From an uncultured Nostocoides sp. (GTDB lineage: Bacteria; Actinomycetota; Actinomycetes; Actinomycetales; Dermatophilaceae), in the NCBI GenBank assembly GCA_937907685.1, contig CALCXF010000059.1, positions 1-40,078 on the forward strand: a stretch of DNA of 40,078 bases. Reading direction: 5' to 3'. This document shows, in pieces, positions 25,705-34,293 of this stretch. The notes under the pieces were generated by a model. It saw nothing but the letters and a program-made list of their open reading frames with translations, was not told the origin of the DNA and ran no database searches. How positions within the stretch are numbered: the first letter of the stretch is position 1; each line of letters starts with the position of its first letter. A program made the position numbers and the translations under genes.

Positions 25705-26691
25705 GTGTTCTCCCGGCCCGCCGACCTCACCGACGACGAGGTCCGTGACGCCCTCGCCTCGGCCTGGGGCCTGCGCGTCTCATCCCTCGAGTACGCCGCG
25801 GTGGGCTTCGGGAGCCACCACTGGCGGGTCGTCGCGGACGGAGCCCGCTGGTTCGTCACTGTCGACGACCTCACGGCCAAGCGGCACCGTGTCGACGAGC
25901 CGCTCGAGGGCCCGCTGGGCCGGCTGGCCGCCTCCCTGACGACGGCCCGGACACTGCGCGACGCAGGCATGGAGTTCGTCGTCGCCCCGGTGCCCACAAC
26001 GGGCGGGGACGTCGTGCACAGGCTCACCGTGCGTTACGCCATCGCCCTCCACCCACACGTCGAGGGACGCACCCACTCGTGGGGGCCGTACGAGAGCCCC
26101 GCCGAGCGCTCCGCCGTGGTCGCCCTCCTCGCTCAGCTGCACCACGCACCAGCCGGATGCCGTGCCCGTTGCCGTGTCGACGACCTCACCGTTCCGCGGC
26201 TCGACGAGCTCATGAGGCTGCTGGAGGTGGCGGGGGACGACGGCGGGCCATGGACCGGTGGGCCGTTCAGCGAGCAGCTCCGACTGCTGCTGGGCGCTCG
26301 GCGCGGCGACGTGCTCGACCTGGTGGCACGCCACACGACCCTGGCCGCCGCCCAGCGGTCGGCGCAGGAACGGTGGGTGCTGACGCACGGCGAGCCGCAC
26401 CGCGCGAACACGGTCACGACGGCATCCGGAACCGTGCTCGTCGACTGGGACACCCTGCTCGTCGCACCGCCGGAGCGCGACCTCTGGCGGCTCGTGGCGG
26501 AGGACGCCAAGGTGGCCGCCGAGTACACGGCGCTCACCGGCGTCCGGTTGGACCCGGGAGCACTCGAGCTCTACGGCCTCGCGTGGGACCTCGGCGACAT
26601 CGCGATCTACGCGAGCGACCTGCACGCGGCCCACACCGACACGGAGGACGTCCGCACGGCGTGGCGCAGCCTGGAGGGCTACTTGTCCTGA
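25705..26691 (+). CDS. Aminoglycoside phosphotransferase-like (kinase fold) protein
   Basis: A protein of 328 aa with the APH/choline kinase-like fold. The catalytic loop is WVLTHGEPHRANTVTT (HGxPHxxN) and the metal-binding Asp is in TVLVDWDTLLVAPPERDLW; both are intact. Near the N-terminus, where the family usually has an ATP-binding lysine in a FVK-type strand, the sequence reads WFVTVDDLTAK, so that lysine is not obvious. It may phosphorylate a small molecule; similarity to spectinomycin-type phosphotransferases is only at fold level and no resistance should be inferred. It converges on msrB with a 13-bp overlap. Confidence 0.82.
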   Translation: MFSRPADLTDDEVRDALASAWGLRVSSLEYAAVGFGSHHWRVVADGARWFVTVDDLTAKRHRVDEPLEGPLGRLAASLTTARTLRDAGMEFVVAPVPTTGGDVVHRLTVRYAIALHPHVEGRTHSWGPYESPAERSAVVALLAQLHHAPAGCRARCRVDDLTVPRLDELMRLLEVAGDDGGPWTGGPFSEQLRLLLGARRGDVLDLVARHTTLAAAQRSAQERWVLTHGEPHRANTVTTASGTVLVDWDTLLVAPPERDLWRLVAEDAKVAAEYTALTGVRLDPGALELYGLAWDLGDIAIYASDLHAAHTDTEDVRTAWRSLEGYLS

Positions 26692-27116
26692 GCGGCCGGG
26701 CGCAGCGTGAGGCTGACCGAGTTGATGCAGTAGCGCTGGTCGGTGGGGGTGTCGTAGCCCTCGCCCTCGAAGACGTGGCCGAGGTGGCTGCCACAGTGTG
26801 CGCACCGCACCTCCACGCGCGGCCGACCGGGGAGGGAGCGGTCCTCGATGTACTCCACGGTGTCCCCGGCGAGCGGCGCGAAGAACGAGGGCCACCCGCA
26901 GTGGCTCTCGAACTTGGTCTCGGAGGCGAAGAGCTCGGTCCCGCAGGCCCGGCACGCGTAGACGCCCTCGGTCTTCGCGTCGGTGTACTCACCGGTGAAG
27001 GGCCGCTCGGTGCCCGCCTGGCGGAGCACGTGGTACTCCTCCGGCGTGAGCGCGGCCTTCCACTCCTCCTCGGTGCGGTCGACGGCGTACGAACGGTCGG
27101 TCGGCTTCGTCGTCAT
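26679..27116 (-). CDS. msrB: Peptide-methionine (R)-S-oxide reductase
   Basis: Repairs oxidised methionine (R-sulfoxide) in proteins with thioredoxin (145 aa). MsrB features are complete: two zinc CxxC pairs (CRACG and CAHCG), SHCGWPSFFAP, GSHLGHVFEGEGYDTPTDQRYCINSVSL with the catalytic Cys in RYCINS. The ATG at 27116 begins MTTKPTDRSYAVDRTEEEWKAAL, the normal family start. The TAG stop lies inside the 3' end of the convergent kinase-fold gene. It is a single-gene unit, cytoplasmic (no signal peptide). Confidence 0.96.
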   Translation of the reverse strand: MTTKPTDRSYAVDRTEEEWKAALTPEEYHVLRQAGTERPFTGEYTDAKTEGVYACRACGTELFASETKFESHCGWPSFFAPLAGDTVEYIEDRSLPGRPRVEVRCAHCGSHLGHVFEGEGYDTPTDQRYCINSVSLTLRPAAQDK

Positions 27117-27206
27117 GTCCTGACCAACATCGCGACGCGTCGGATGGTTCCCACATGTCCCCGCCGAAACCGGCCCGTCACCTGTCGCCCCGTCGGCGAC
27201 CCTCGT

Positions 27207-27212
27207 TAGGCT
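27207..27212 (+). promoter_or_regulatory. -10 box, leaderless promoter of the ligD-like gene
   Basis: TAGGCT, then 6 nt, then ATG 27219; no ribosome binding site. Confidence 0.55.
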
Positions 27213-27218
27213 CGCCGC

Positions 27219-29378
27219 ATGGCGGACGCTCAGGTGCTGGAGGTCGAGGGGCCCGAGGGCGCCCGGCAGGTGCGGCTCAGCAGCCCCGACCGGTTGATGT
27301 GGCCGGATGCCGGCATCACGAAGGGTGACCTCGCCGCCTACGTCGTGGCGGTGGGCGACCCCCTCGTCCAGCACATCGGGGACCGTCCGATCACGCTCCA
27401 GCGCTTCCCGGACGGCGTCGACGGCGAGGAGTTCTACCAGAAGAACCCGCCCAAGGGCATGCCCGAGTGGGTGCGCACGGTGTCGTGCCGTTACCCGAGC
27501 GGGCGCCGCCACCCGCAGATCGTCGTCGACGAGGTCGCCACCGCCGTGTGGGCGGTACAGATGAACACGGTGACGTTCCACCCGTGGCCCGTGCGGACGG
27601 CGGACAACGACAACCCCGACGAGCTACGGATCGACCTCGACCCCCAACCGGGCCGGACCTTCGCGGACGCCGTGGAGGCGGCCCACACCCTGCGCGAGGT
27701 GCTCACCGAGGTCGGGCTCACCGGCTGGGCGAAGACGAGCGGCAACCGTGGAGTGCACGTCTACGCGCGGATCGCCCCCACCCACGAGTTCCTCGAGGTG
27801 CGCCACGGGGTCATCGCCATCGCGCGAGAGCTCGAGCGCCGGCTTCCCGACCTCGTCACGACCGCGTGGTGGAAGGAGGAGAGGGGGGAACGCATCTTCG
27901 TCGACTTCAACCAGGCCTGCCGCGACCGGACCATCGCCTCCGCGTACAGCCCACGACCACTGCCCGGTGCACCGGTGTCGATGCCGGTGACCTGGACCGA
28001 GCTGTCCACCGTGTCCCCAGGGGACTTCACCGTCCTCACCGTTCCCGACGTGCTGGAGGACCGTGGTGACGCCTGGGCCGGCATGGGTGCCAAGACCGGG
28101 GACGTGACCGGTGCGCTGGCCCTGTGGCAGCGGGACGTCGAGGAACGTGGCCTGGGGGAGCTCAACTTCCCTCCGGACTACCCGAAGATGCCGGGGGAGC
28201 CACCGCGGGTCCAGCCGAGCAAGCGTCGGTCCGACAAGGCGGATGCCGAGTACCTCGCGCCCAAGGCCGAGCGCGATGCCGACGAGCGCGAGCGGTGGGC
28301 GATGCCGGTCGTGCCACCGGTCGCCCCGATGCTCGCCAAGCCGGTGAAGGGCATCGAGGCACTCGACGGCCAGGACGTCAGCTTCGAGCCGAAGTGGGAC
28401 GGCTTCCGGTCCATCGTCTTCCGGTCCGGTGACCTCGTGGAGATCGGCAGCCGCAACGAGAAGCCGATGACGCGGTACTTTCCCGAGATCCTCGAGGCGG
28501 CGCTCGGCAACCTGCCCGACAAGTGCGTCGTCGACGGCGAGATCATCGTCGTGCGGCCGGGAGAGGACCGCCTCGACTTCGACCTGCTGAGCCAGCGCAT
28601 CCACCCTGCCGTCAGCCGGGTCACGAAGCTCTCGGTCGAGACGCCGGCCCGCTTCGTCGCGTTCGACCTCCTCGCACTCGGTGACGAGGACCTCACCGCG
28701 CGCCCCTTCCACGAACGGCGGGCGCTGCTCGAGCGGGCGCTGGCCGGCGCGCAGGCCCCGATCCACCTCACGCCTGCGACGACCGACCGCACGGTCGCCG
28801 CGGACTGGTTCAGGGAGTTCGAGGGGGCAGGGCTCGACGGGCTCGTCGCCAAGAAGCTCGACAGCCCGTACGAGCCCGACAAGCGCACGATGAGCAAGAT
28901 CAAGCACGAGCGCACCGCCGACTGCGTCGTCGCCGGCTACCGGACGCACAAGTCGGGCCCCGACGCCGTCGGCTCGTTGCTTCTCGGGATCTACGCCGAG
29001 GGCACACTGCTCTCCGTGGGGGTGATCGGAGCTCTGCCGATGGCCCGTCGCAAGGAGCTGCTCGAGGAGCTCCAGCCGCTCGTGACCACATTCGACGACC
29101 ATCCGTGGAACTGGGCCGCGCTGGAAGAGGGCACCCGCACTCCTCAGGCGGCGGCCCAGAGCCGGTGGGCGGCCGGCAAGGACCTGTCCTTCACGCCGCT
29201 GCGCCCGGAACGGGTCGTCGAGGTCCGCTACGACCACATGGAGGGCGTCCGCTTCCGGCACACCGCGCAGTTCGTGCGGTGGAGGCCCGACAAGGCGCCC
29301 GAGGACTGCACCTTCGAGCAGCTGGAGGAGCCGGTCAACTACGACCTCTCCCAGGTGCTGTCGGGTGGCAGTCGGTGA
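27219..29378 (+). CDS. ligD: LigD-type protein: polymerase domain fused to ATP-dependent DNA ligase
   Basis: A protein of 719 aa of the bacterial non-homologous end-joining type. Residues ~15-300 are the archaeo-eukaryotic primase-like polymerase domain, with metal-binding Asp139 and Asp141 (LRIDLDPQ), TSGNRGVHVY and FVDFNQACRDRTIASAYS. After a charged linker, residues ~365-710 form the ATP-dependent ligase, with the adenylated Lys392 in EPKWDGFRS, DGEIIV, GLDGLVAKKLDSPYEP and the C-terminal OB fold. The 3'-phosphoesterase domain of mycobacterial LigD is absent, and no Ku gene is in the window. It is leaderless by promoter position. The stop overlaps the following hydrolase gene (GTGA). Confidence 0.94.
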   Translation: MADAQVLEVEGPEGARQVRLSSPDRLMWPDAGITKGDLAAYVVAVGDPLVQHIGDRPITLQRFPDGVDGEEFYQKNPPKGMPEWVRTVSCRYPSGRRHPQIVVDEVATAVWAVQMNTVTFHPWPVRTADNDNPDELRIDLDPQPGRTFADAVEAAHTLREVLTEVGLTGWAKTSGNRGVHVYARIAPTHEFLEVRHGVIAIARELERRLPDLVTTAWWKEERGERIFVDFNQACRDRTIASAYSPRPLPGAPVSMPVTWTELSTVSPGDFTVLTVPDVLEDRGDAWAGMGAKTGDVTGALALWQRDVEERGLGELNFPPDYPKMPGEPPRVQPSKRRSDKADAEYLAPKAERDADERERWAMPVVPPVAPMLAKPVKGIEALDGQDVSFEPKWDGFRSIVFRSGDLVEIGSRNEKPMTRYFPEILEAALGNLPDKCVVDGEIIVVRPGEDRLDFDLLSQRIHPAVSRVTKLSVETPARFVAFDLLALGDEDLTARPFHERRALLERALAGAQAPIHLTPATTDRTVAADWFREFEGAGLDGLVAKKLDSPYEPDKRTMSKIKHERTADCVVAGYRTHKSGPDAVGSLLLGIYAEGTLLSVGVIGALPMARRKELLEELQPLVTTFDDHPWNWAALEEGTRTPQAAAQSRWAAGKDLSFTPLRPERVVEVRYDHMEGVRFRHTAQFVRWRPDKAPEDCTFEQLEEPVNYDLSQVLSGGSR

Positions 29379-30610
29379 GGACCCCCGAGGCGCCGGGTCG
29401 TCCGCGGCGTTCGCGCCCGGCCGCTCCGGTCGTCGCACGGGCACCCCAGCCGGGGCGGCGTGCTCGTCAGGTGGTGACCGCGACGGCGGCCGTCGGGGCC
29501 ACGACGGCGGTGGCCTCCGGGGCCGGGTCGCTCGCTGCCGCTGCGTACTTCGCGCGCAAGGTGCTCACCCCTGACCGGCACCGTCCCGATGACGTGGTCA
29601 TCCGGGCTGCGGGGTCCTCGAGCGTGGTTCTCGACGTCACACCGGAGACGGTCGTCCCCGGTCGCTACGGCCTCTGGATCGAGGACGGCTTCGGTCACGT
29701 CCGGCTCGGGGACGTCCTCGGGACGGACCCGGCATCCGGCAGGGTGGAGCGGGAGCTCATTGCGGTAGACCGGGGGTATCTCGCGCCAGGGCCGGCACGG
29801 TGGAACCCCTACTACTACGGCGCACCCCCCGACGTGAGCATCGGGGCCGCCACCGAGCACGTGACGTATGCCGGTGAGCTGGGTCCGATGCCGGCCTGGC
29901 TCGTGCCGGCCGAGCAGGGTGACGGCAGTCGATGGGCGGTTCTCGTCCACGGGCGGGGCGCGCGCCGGGAGGAGGCCGTCCGGGCGCTGCCGCCGCTGCT
30001 GGCGGCCGGGTGGACATGCCTCGTCCCGAGCTATCGCAACGACGAGGGCGTGCCCGCTGGCCCGGACGGCCGGTACGCGCTCGGGCTGTCGGAGTGGCGC
30101 GACGTCGACGCGGCGATCGAGCACGCCCTGGAGCACGGCGCCCGCGAGGTGCTCCTCGTCGGCTGGTCGATGGGTGCCGCGATCGTGCTCCAGTTCCTCG
30201 ACCGGTCGCCGCTGTCCTCGCTCGTCTCCCGGGTGGTGCTCGACGGGCCGGTCGTCGACTGGGGGGACGTGTTGGCGCACCACGCGAAGCAGCACCGGAT
30301 GCCGGCTCACGTCGGTTCCCTGGCCCGGGCGATGATGGCGCGACGCTGGGGACACCGGCTCGTCGGCGTGCACGAGGGTGTCGACCTGGCGAAGACCGAC
30401 TGGGTGCGGCGCGCCGACGAGCTGCACCACCCCATGCTCGTCATCCACTCCGCTGACGACGAGTTCGTGCCTGTGGGGCCGTCGCGGGCACTCGCTGAGG
30501 TACGCCCCGACCTCGTGATGTTCGAGGAGTGGGACGTCGCACGCCATTGCAAGGAGTGGAACACCGACCCGCAGCGATGGGAGCGGGTGGTCCGCGAGTT
30601 CGCCACGTAG
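29375..30610 (+). CDS. Alpha/beta hydrolase with N-terminal membrane segment
   Basis: A protein of 411 aa. The basic N-terminus is followed by a hydrophobic helix (VVTATAAVGATTAVASGAGS region), suggesting a membrane anchor. The hydrolase fold has the oxyanion strand WAVLVHGRGARREE, nucleophile Ser265 in VGWSMGAA, an acidic residue in HSADDEFVP and a candidate His in VARHCKEWN. The region at ~90-160 (VVPGRYGLWIEDGFGHVRLGDVLG) is typical of an actinobacterial alpha/beta hydrolase group of unknown substrate. GTG at 29375 overlaps the ligD stop by 4 bp, so the two genes are coupled; a functional link with end joining is not evident. Confidence 0.88.
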   Translation: MRTPEAPGRPRRSRPAAPVVARAPQPGRRARQVVTATAAVGATTAVASGAGSLAAAAYFARKVLTPDRHRPDDVVIRAAGSSSVVLDVTPETVVPGRYGLWIEDGFGHVRLGDVLGTDPASGRVERELIAVDRGYLAPGPARWNPYYYGAPPDVSIGAATEHVTYAGELGPMPAWLVPAEQGDGSRWAVLVHGRGARREEAVRALPPLLAAGWTCLVPSYRNDEGVPAGPDGRYALGLSEWRDVDAAIEHALEHGAREVLLVGWSMGAAIVLQFLDRSPLSSLVSRVVLDGPVVDWGDVLAHHAKQHRMPAHVGSLARAMMARRWGHRLVGVHEGVDLAKTDWVRRADELHHPMLVIHSADDEFVPVGPSRALAEVRPDLVMFEEWDVARHCKEWNTDPQRWERVVREFAT

Positions 30611-30676
30611 CGTCACTGCCACCCGGCCGTGCCGTGGCGGCCCACCGCCCGGACCTTCTGAGGCCGCCGCGCAGCC

Positions 30677-31432
30677 CTAGCGTCGGACGCGCCAGAGGCC
30701 GAGCAGCGTTCCGGCCTCCTCGAGGAGGAGGTGGGGACGCAGGGGGATGCCGTCCGGCGGGTTGAGTGGGGCTCCGTCGGTCACTCGTGGCCCGGCCCCA
30801 CCGACGACCGTCGGCGCCAGGGTGAGTGCCATCTCGTCGAGGACGCCGGCGGCCAGCACCGCTGACAGGAGCGTGGGACCGCCCTCGCAGACGACGTGCC
30901 GCAGCCCCCGGGCTGCCAGCGCGTCGAGGGCTGTCCGGAGGTCGACGTGCTCCTCACCGGCGACGAGCACGGCATCCTCGCCGAGCGCCTCACGACAGTG
31001 GGCGAGCCGGGCCGCGCCAGCGGCACTGCAGGTCACGAGCAACCCTGCCCCTCGAGCCTTCCGCGGTGTCCGAAGGCCCTCGGGGAGGCGCGCCGAGCCA
31101 CTCACGACGACGAGTGCCGGGGGAACGGCCCGCCGCCGCGTTGCGGTGATGCGCTCGTAGCCCTCCGCCTCGACCGTCCCCGAGCCGACGAGCACTGCGT
31201 CGCAGAGGTCGCGCTGGAGGGCGAAGACGCGGTTGTCCGGTGGCGTGTTCACCGTGCCGCTCCGCCCGTCGGCTCCGACCGCCGATCCGACCGCCGATCC
31301 GTCGAGAGTGGTCACGAAGTTCGAGCGGACCCACCGACGAGAGGTCGGGAACGAGTAGAGCTCGACGAGCTCGGCCACCGGGACCTTGGCCCCCGGGCGC
31401 GCGGGGCGACGCGGATCGAGGAGGACGCGCAT
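30677..31432 (-). CDS. Pyrimidine reductase family protein (RibD C-terminal domain)
   Basis: A protein of 251 aa with the dihydrofolate reductase-like RibD C-terminal fold: RRWVRSNFVTTLDGSAVG, FALQRDLCDAVLVGSGTVEAEGYERI, and the NADPH-binding HVVCEGGPTLLSAVLAAGVLDEMALTLAPTVVGG. In the riboflavin pathway RibD reduces the ribosyl side chain; stand-alone copies such as this may act in riboflavin or related pterin/deazaflavin metabolism, and the exact substrate is unclear. A short duplication GSAVGSAVGADG is present. The ATG at 31432 is chosen as the only good start. It is divergent from the PPK2 gene. Confidence 0.9.
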   Translation of the reverse strand: MRVLLDPRRPARPGAKVPVAELVELYSFPTSRRWVRSNFVTTLDGSAVGSAVGADGRSGTVNTPPDNRVFALQRDLCDAVLVGSGTVEAEGYERITATRRRAVPPALVVVSGSARLPEGLRTPRKARGAGLLVTCSAAGAARLAHCREALGEDAVLVAGEEHVDLRTALDALAARGLRHVVCEGGPTLLSAVLAAGVLDEMALTLAPTVVGGAGPRVTDGAPLNPPDGIPLRPHLLLEEAGTLLGLWRVRR

Positions 31433-31515
31433 GCTCGGAAGTGTTGCACCCACGTCGTTGCGGTCCCATGCACCGCTGTCCGCGCCCCGACCTCCCGGTC
31501 TGCAAGGATGCGCCG

Positions 31516-32562
31516 ATGGCCAAGGGCGCGAAGAAGAAGAAGACCGGCAAGGACGCGACGTCTGCGGACGGGGGCGGCACCATCCCGGCATCCGAGGTCG
31601 CCGAGAACGGTGCGTTGCCGGACGCGAAGGTGAACTCCGACGACGAGCTCACCGGCAAGGCCGCCAAGAAGGCGGACAAGAAACGCAAGAAGGCCGAGAA
31701 GGCCCGCAAGGACGAGGCGGTCAAGCAGGTCCCGTGGTCGCAGATGCTTCGGGTCGGCTCGGGCTTCAGCCTCCTGGACGTCGACACCGGCTCCACGCCG
31801 AACTTCGCCGGCGACAAGGATGCCGGGGAGGGGCTCATGGGTGAGCTCCAGTCGCGGCTCGGGGACCTCCAGGAGCGGCTGTACGCGGAGTCCAAGGGCG
31901 GTGGGGGTCGCTCAGTGCTGCTCGTCATCCAGGGCATGGACACCTCGGGCAAGGGGGGCATCATGCGTCACGTCGTCGGTGCCGTCGACCCCCAAGGGGT
32001 CGACATCACCTCGTTCAAGGCCCCCACCTCCGAGGAGAAGCGTCACCCGTTCCTCTGGCGCATCCGCCGTGCGCTGCCCACGCCCGGGGACATCGGTGTC
32101 TTCGACCGCAGCCACTACGAGGACATCCTCATCGTGCGCGTGCACGACCTTCTCCCGCGGACGACGTGGTCCCGCCGCTACGCGCAGATCAACGCCTTCG
32201 AGAGGGAGGTCGTCGAGGGCGGGACGACCGTCGTCAAGGTGATGCTCCACATCTCGAGCGACGAGCAGAAGGCCCGCCTCACCGAGCGCCTGGAGCGGGA
32301 GGACAAGCACTGGAAGTACCGGCCGGCCGACGTGGACGAACGCGCGCACTGGGCGGAGTACATGCAGGCGTACCAGGCCGCCCTCGAGAAGACGTCCACC
32401 GATCACGCGCCGTGGTTCGTCGTGCCCGCGGACCAGAAGTGGTACGCCCGGCTCGCCGTGACGAACCTGCTCCTCGAGCACCTCGAGGCCATGGATCCCC
32501 AGTGGCCGGCCGCCGACTTCGACGTCGAGGCGGAGAAGGCGCGGCTCGCGCTCACCCCCTGA
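31516..32562 (+). CDS. ppk2: Polyphosphate kinase 2 family protein (polyphosphate:nucleotide phosphotransferase)
   Basis: A protein of 348 aa. The first ~70 residues are a Lys/Ala/Glu-rich, probably disordered extension (KKADKKRKKAEKARKDEAVK). The PPK2 core follows: Walker A-like GMDTSGKGG with Asp142 and Lys146, DITSFKAPTSEEKRHPFLWRIRRALP, the FDRSHYEDILIVRVHDL motif (Asp197-Arg198), and a lid with EREDKHWKYRPADVDERAHW. It transfers phosphate between polyphosphate and nucleotides (AMP/ADP). Motifs look closest to the class that phosphorylates both AMP and ADP, but class is an inference. The basic tail may bind polyphosphate. Confidence 0.92.
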   Translation: MAKGAKKKKTGKDATSADGGGTIPASEVAENGALPDAKVNSDDELTGKAAKKADKKRKKAEKARKDEAVKQVPWSQMLRVGSGFSLLDVDTGSTPNFAGDKDAGEGLMGELQSRLGDLQERLYAESKGGGGRSVLLVIQGMDTSGKGGIMRHVVGAVDPQGVDITSFKAPTSEEKRHPFLWRIRRALPTPGDIGVFDRSHYEDILIVRVHDLLPRTTWSRRYAQINAFEREVVEGGTTVVKVMLHISSDEQKARLTERLEREDKHWKYRPADVDERAHWAEYMQAYQAALEKTSTDHAPWFVVPADQKWYARLAVTNLLLEHLEAMDPQWPAADFDVEAEKARLALTP

Positions 32563-32611
32563 CCGCGGCTCGTCGCCTCGCCGACGCCTGCGGTGGCTGC
32601 ACCCGCGGTCA
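32560..32611. terminator. Bidirectional stem with both stop codons in its arms
   Basis: Perfect 9-bp arms TGACCGCGG (32560-32568) and CCGCGGTCA (32603-32611) are separated by 34 nt. The ppk2 TGA opens the left arm and the aidB stop closes the right arm. There is no U-tract, as is usual in high-GC actinobacteria; a terminator role is plausible but unproven. Confidence 0.45.
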
Positions 32612-34261
32612 GGCCGGTAGGGCTCGATCGATGAGCTGGCGCGCCGCGGTGGGGCCGACCCCGCTGCCGAGGGTGCCGAAGGTCATGCCGTGGTCACCGC
32701 CCAGGCGGCTCGCGACGAACGTGTCGGCGACGACACCGGGGGAGTGCCGCACGAGCAGAGCCGCCTGAAAGGTGAGGGTGAGCCGCTCGACCAGGCGTCG
32801 GGCGGACCAGGGCGCTGCGGGGTCGAGGGCGACGCCTGCGGCTGCTGTGCACTCGTCGATGGCGACGTCCAGCACCGCGTCGTTGCCCCGGGCGAGCGCC
32901 AGCTCCATGCCGAGGGCCGCGAGGGACGACGGCTCGCGGGTCAGCGCGCGCACCACGTCGAGGGCGTTGACGTTGCCGGACCCCTCCCAGATGGAGTTGA
33001 GCGGCGCCTCGCGGTAGAGGCGAGCCAGCCCGTTCTCCTCGACGTAGCCGTTGCCGCCGAGACACTCCAAGGCCTCGGCGACCATCGGGGCCGTGCGCTT
33101 GCACACCCAGTACTTGCCCAACGCCACGCCGAGCCGGACGAGGTCGTCCTCACCGGCGTCGACGGCATGGGCGAGCCGCATCCCCAGGACCGTGGCGGCC
33201 TCGGTCTCGAGGGCGAGGTCGGCGAGGACGTTCCGCATCAGGGGCTGGTCCACGAGAAGCGCACCGAACGCCCTGCGGTGCCGCGCATGGTGCACAGCTC
33301 GAACGAGGGCCGCGCGCATCGTCGCCGTGGAACCGAGGATGCAGTCGAGCCGCGTCGAGGCCACCATGCCGAGGATGGTCCGGATGCCGTGGCCCTCATC
33401 CCCGACACGCACCGCCCAGGTGCCGTCGAGCTCGATCTCCGAGGAGGCGTTCGACCGGTTCCCGAGCTTGTCCTTGAGCCGCTGGAGACGGATGACGTTG
33501 CGTGCGCCGTCATCGACCACCCGGGGCACGAGGAAGCATCCCATGCCGGCGTCGGTCCGAGCGAGGACGAGGAAGGCGTCGCTCATCGGCGCGGAGCAGA
33601 ACCACTTGTGACCGGTGAGCCGGTAGGTCTCGCCCTGCAGGGGACCACCGGGGGTGGCGACCGCCGTCGTCGTGTTGGCGCGCACGTCGGAGCCGCCCTG
33701 CTTCTCGGTCATCCCCATGCCGACCGTGAGGCCAGGCTTCTCGGCCATCGGGCGCAGCACCGGGTCGTACGCACGAGAGGCGAGCCCGGGGAGCCAGCGG
33801 GCAGCAAGTGCCGGTTCCGCAGTGAGCGCAGGGGCGGCGGCATAGGTCATCGAGACCGGGCACAGATGTCCCGCCTCCACCTGCGACCAGACGACGAACC
33901 CGGCGGCGCGCCGCGCGTGCGCGCCCTGGCCGGCGGGGCGCGTCCATGGCTCGGCCGTCAGACCTCGACCCACGGCGACCTCCATCAGGTGGTGGTATGC
34001 CGGGTGGTACTCGACCTCGTCGATCCGCTCGCCCGTCGGCGCATGCGTGTGGAGGACGGGAGTGATGTGGTCCGCCTGCTCACCCCATTCGCGGACCATG
34101 GTGGTCCCGGCCAAGGCGCCGAGATCCCTGACCTCGTCCGCGCCCTCGGGGTCGGCTGGCGTGACCCAGCGTTCGACGGCCTCCGTCAGGGGCGCATCGG
34201 TCGTCAGGACGTCGAGGTGCGCAGGTGGCGCGACGACGTTGGCGACGGTGTGGGTGTGCAC
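32609..34261 (-). CDS. aidB: Acyl-CoA dehydrogenase family protein, AidB-like
   Basis: A flavoprotein of 550 aa of the acyl-CoA dehydrogenase superfamily. Its length and motifs match the AidB branch: PMAEKPGLTVGMGMTEKQGGSDVRANTT, GHKWFCSAPMSDAFLVLART, RLKDKLGNRSNASSEIEL, ECLGGNGYVEENGLARLYREAPLNSIWEGSGNVNALDVVRAL. AidB of E. coli is induced by alkylation damage and binds DNA; whether this protein does so is not visible from sequence. GTG at 34261 lies 6 nt after a TACGCT -10 box, so it is probably leaderless. It is divergent from the YihY-type gene with overlapping promoters. Confidence 0.92.
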   Translation of the reverse strand: MHTHTVANVVAPPAHLDVLTTDAPLTEAVERWVTPADPEGADEVRDLGALAGTTMVREWGEQADHITPVLHTHAPTGERIDEVEYHPAYHHLMEVAVGRGLTAEPWTRPAGQGAHARRAAGFVVWSQVEAGHLCPVSMTYAAAPALTAEPALAARWLPGLASRAYDPVLRPMAEKPGLTVGMGMTEKQGGSDVRANTTTAVATPGGPLQGETYRLTGHKWFCSAPMSDAFLVLARTDAGMGCFLVPRVVDDGARNVIRLQRLKDKLGNRSNASSEIELDGTWAVRVGDEGHGIRTILGMVASTRLDCILGSTATMRAALVRAVHHARHRRAFGALLVDQPLMRNVLADLALETEAATVLGMRLAHAVDAGEDDLVRLGVALGKYWVCKRTAPMVAEALECLGGNGYVEENGLARLYREAPLNSIWEGSGNVNALDVVRALTREPSSLAALGMELALARGNDAVLDVAIDECTAAAGVALDPAAPWSARRLVERLTLTFQAALLVRHSPGVVADTFVASRLGGDHGMTFGTLGSGVGPTAARQLIDRALPA

Positions 34262-34267
34262 GCCTCG

Positions 34268-34286
34268 AGCGTACGGCGGCTACCGT
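34268..34286. promoter_or_regulatory. Back-to-back divergent leaderless promoters (aidB / YihY-type gene)
   Basis: The minus-strand -10 TACGCT (34268-34273) serves GTG 34261 and the plus-strand -10 TACCGT (34281-34286) serves GTG 34294. The two boxes are only 7 bp apart, and the two start codons are 32 bp apart, so polymerase binding at one should exclude the other. Confidence 0.6.
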
Positions 34287-34293
34287 GGGCCGG

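Noticed and set aside
31270-31300. Short tandem repeat in the RibD-like gene (GSAVGSAVGADG)
   Set aside because: It is in frame and in a loop region, so it is ordinary protein variation and not like the frame-breaking duplications.
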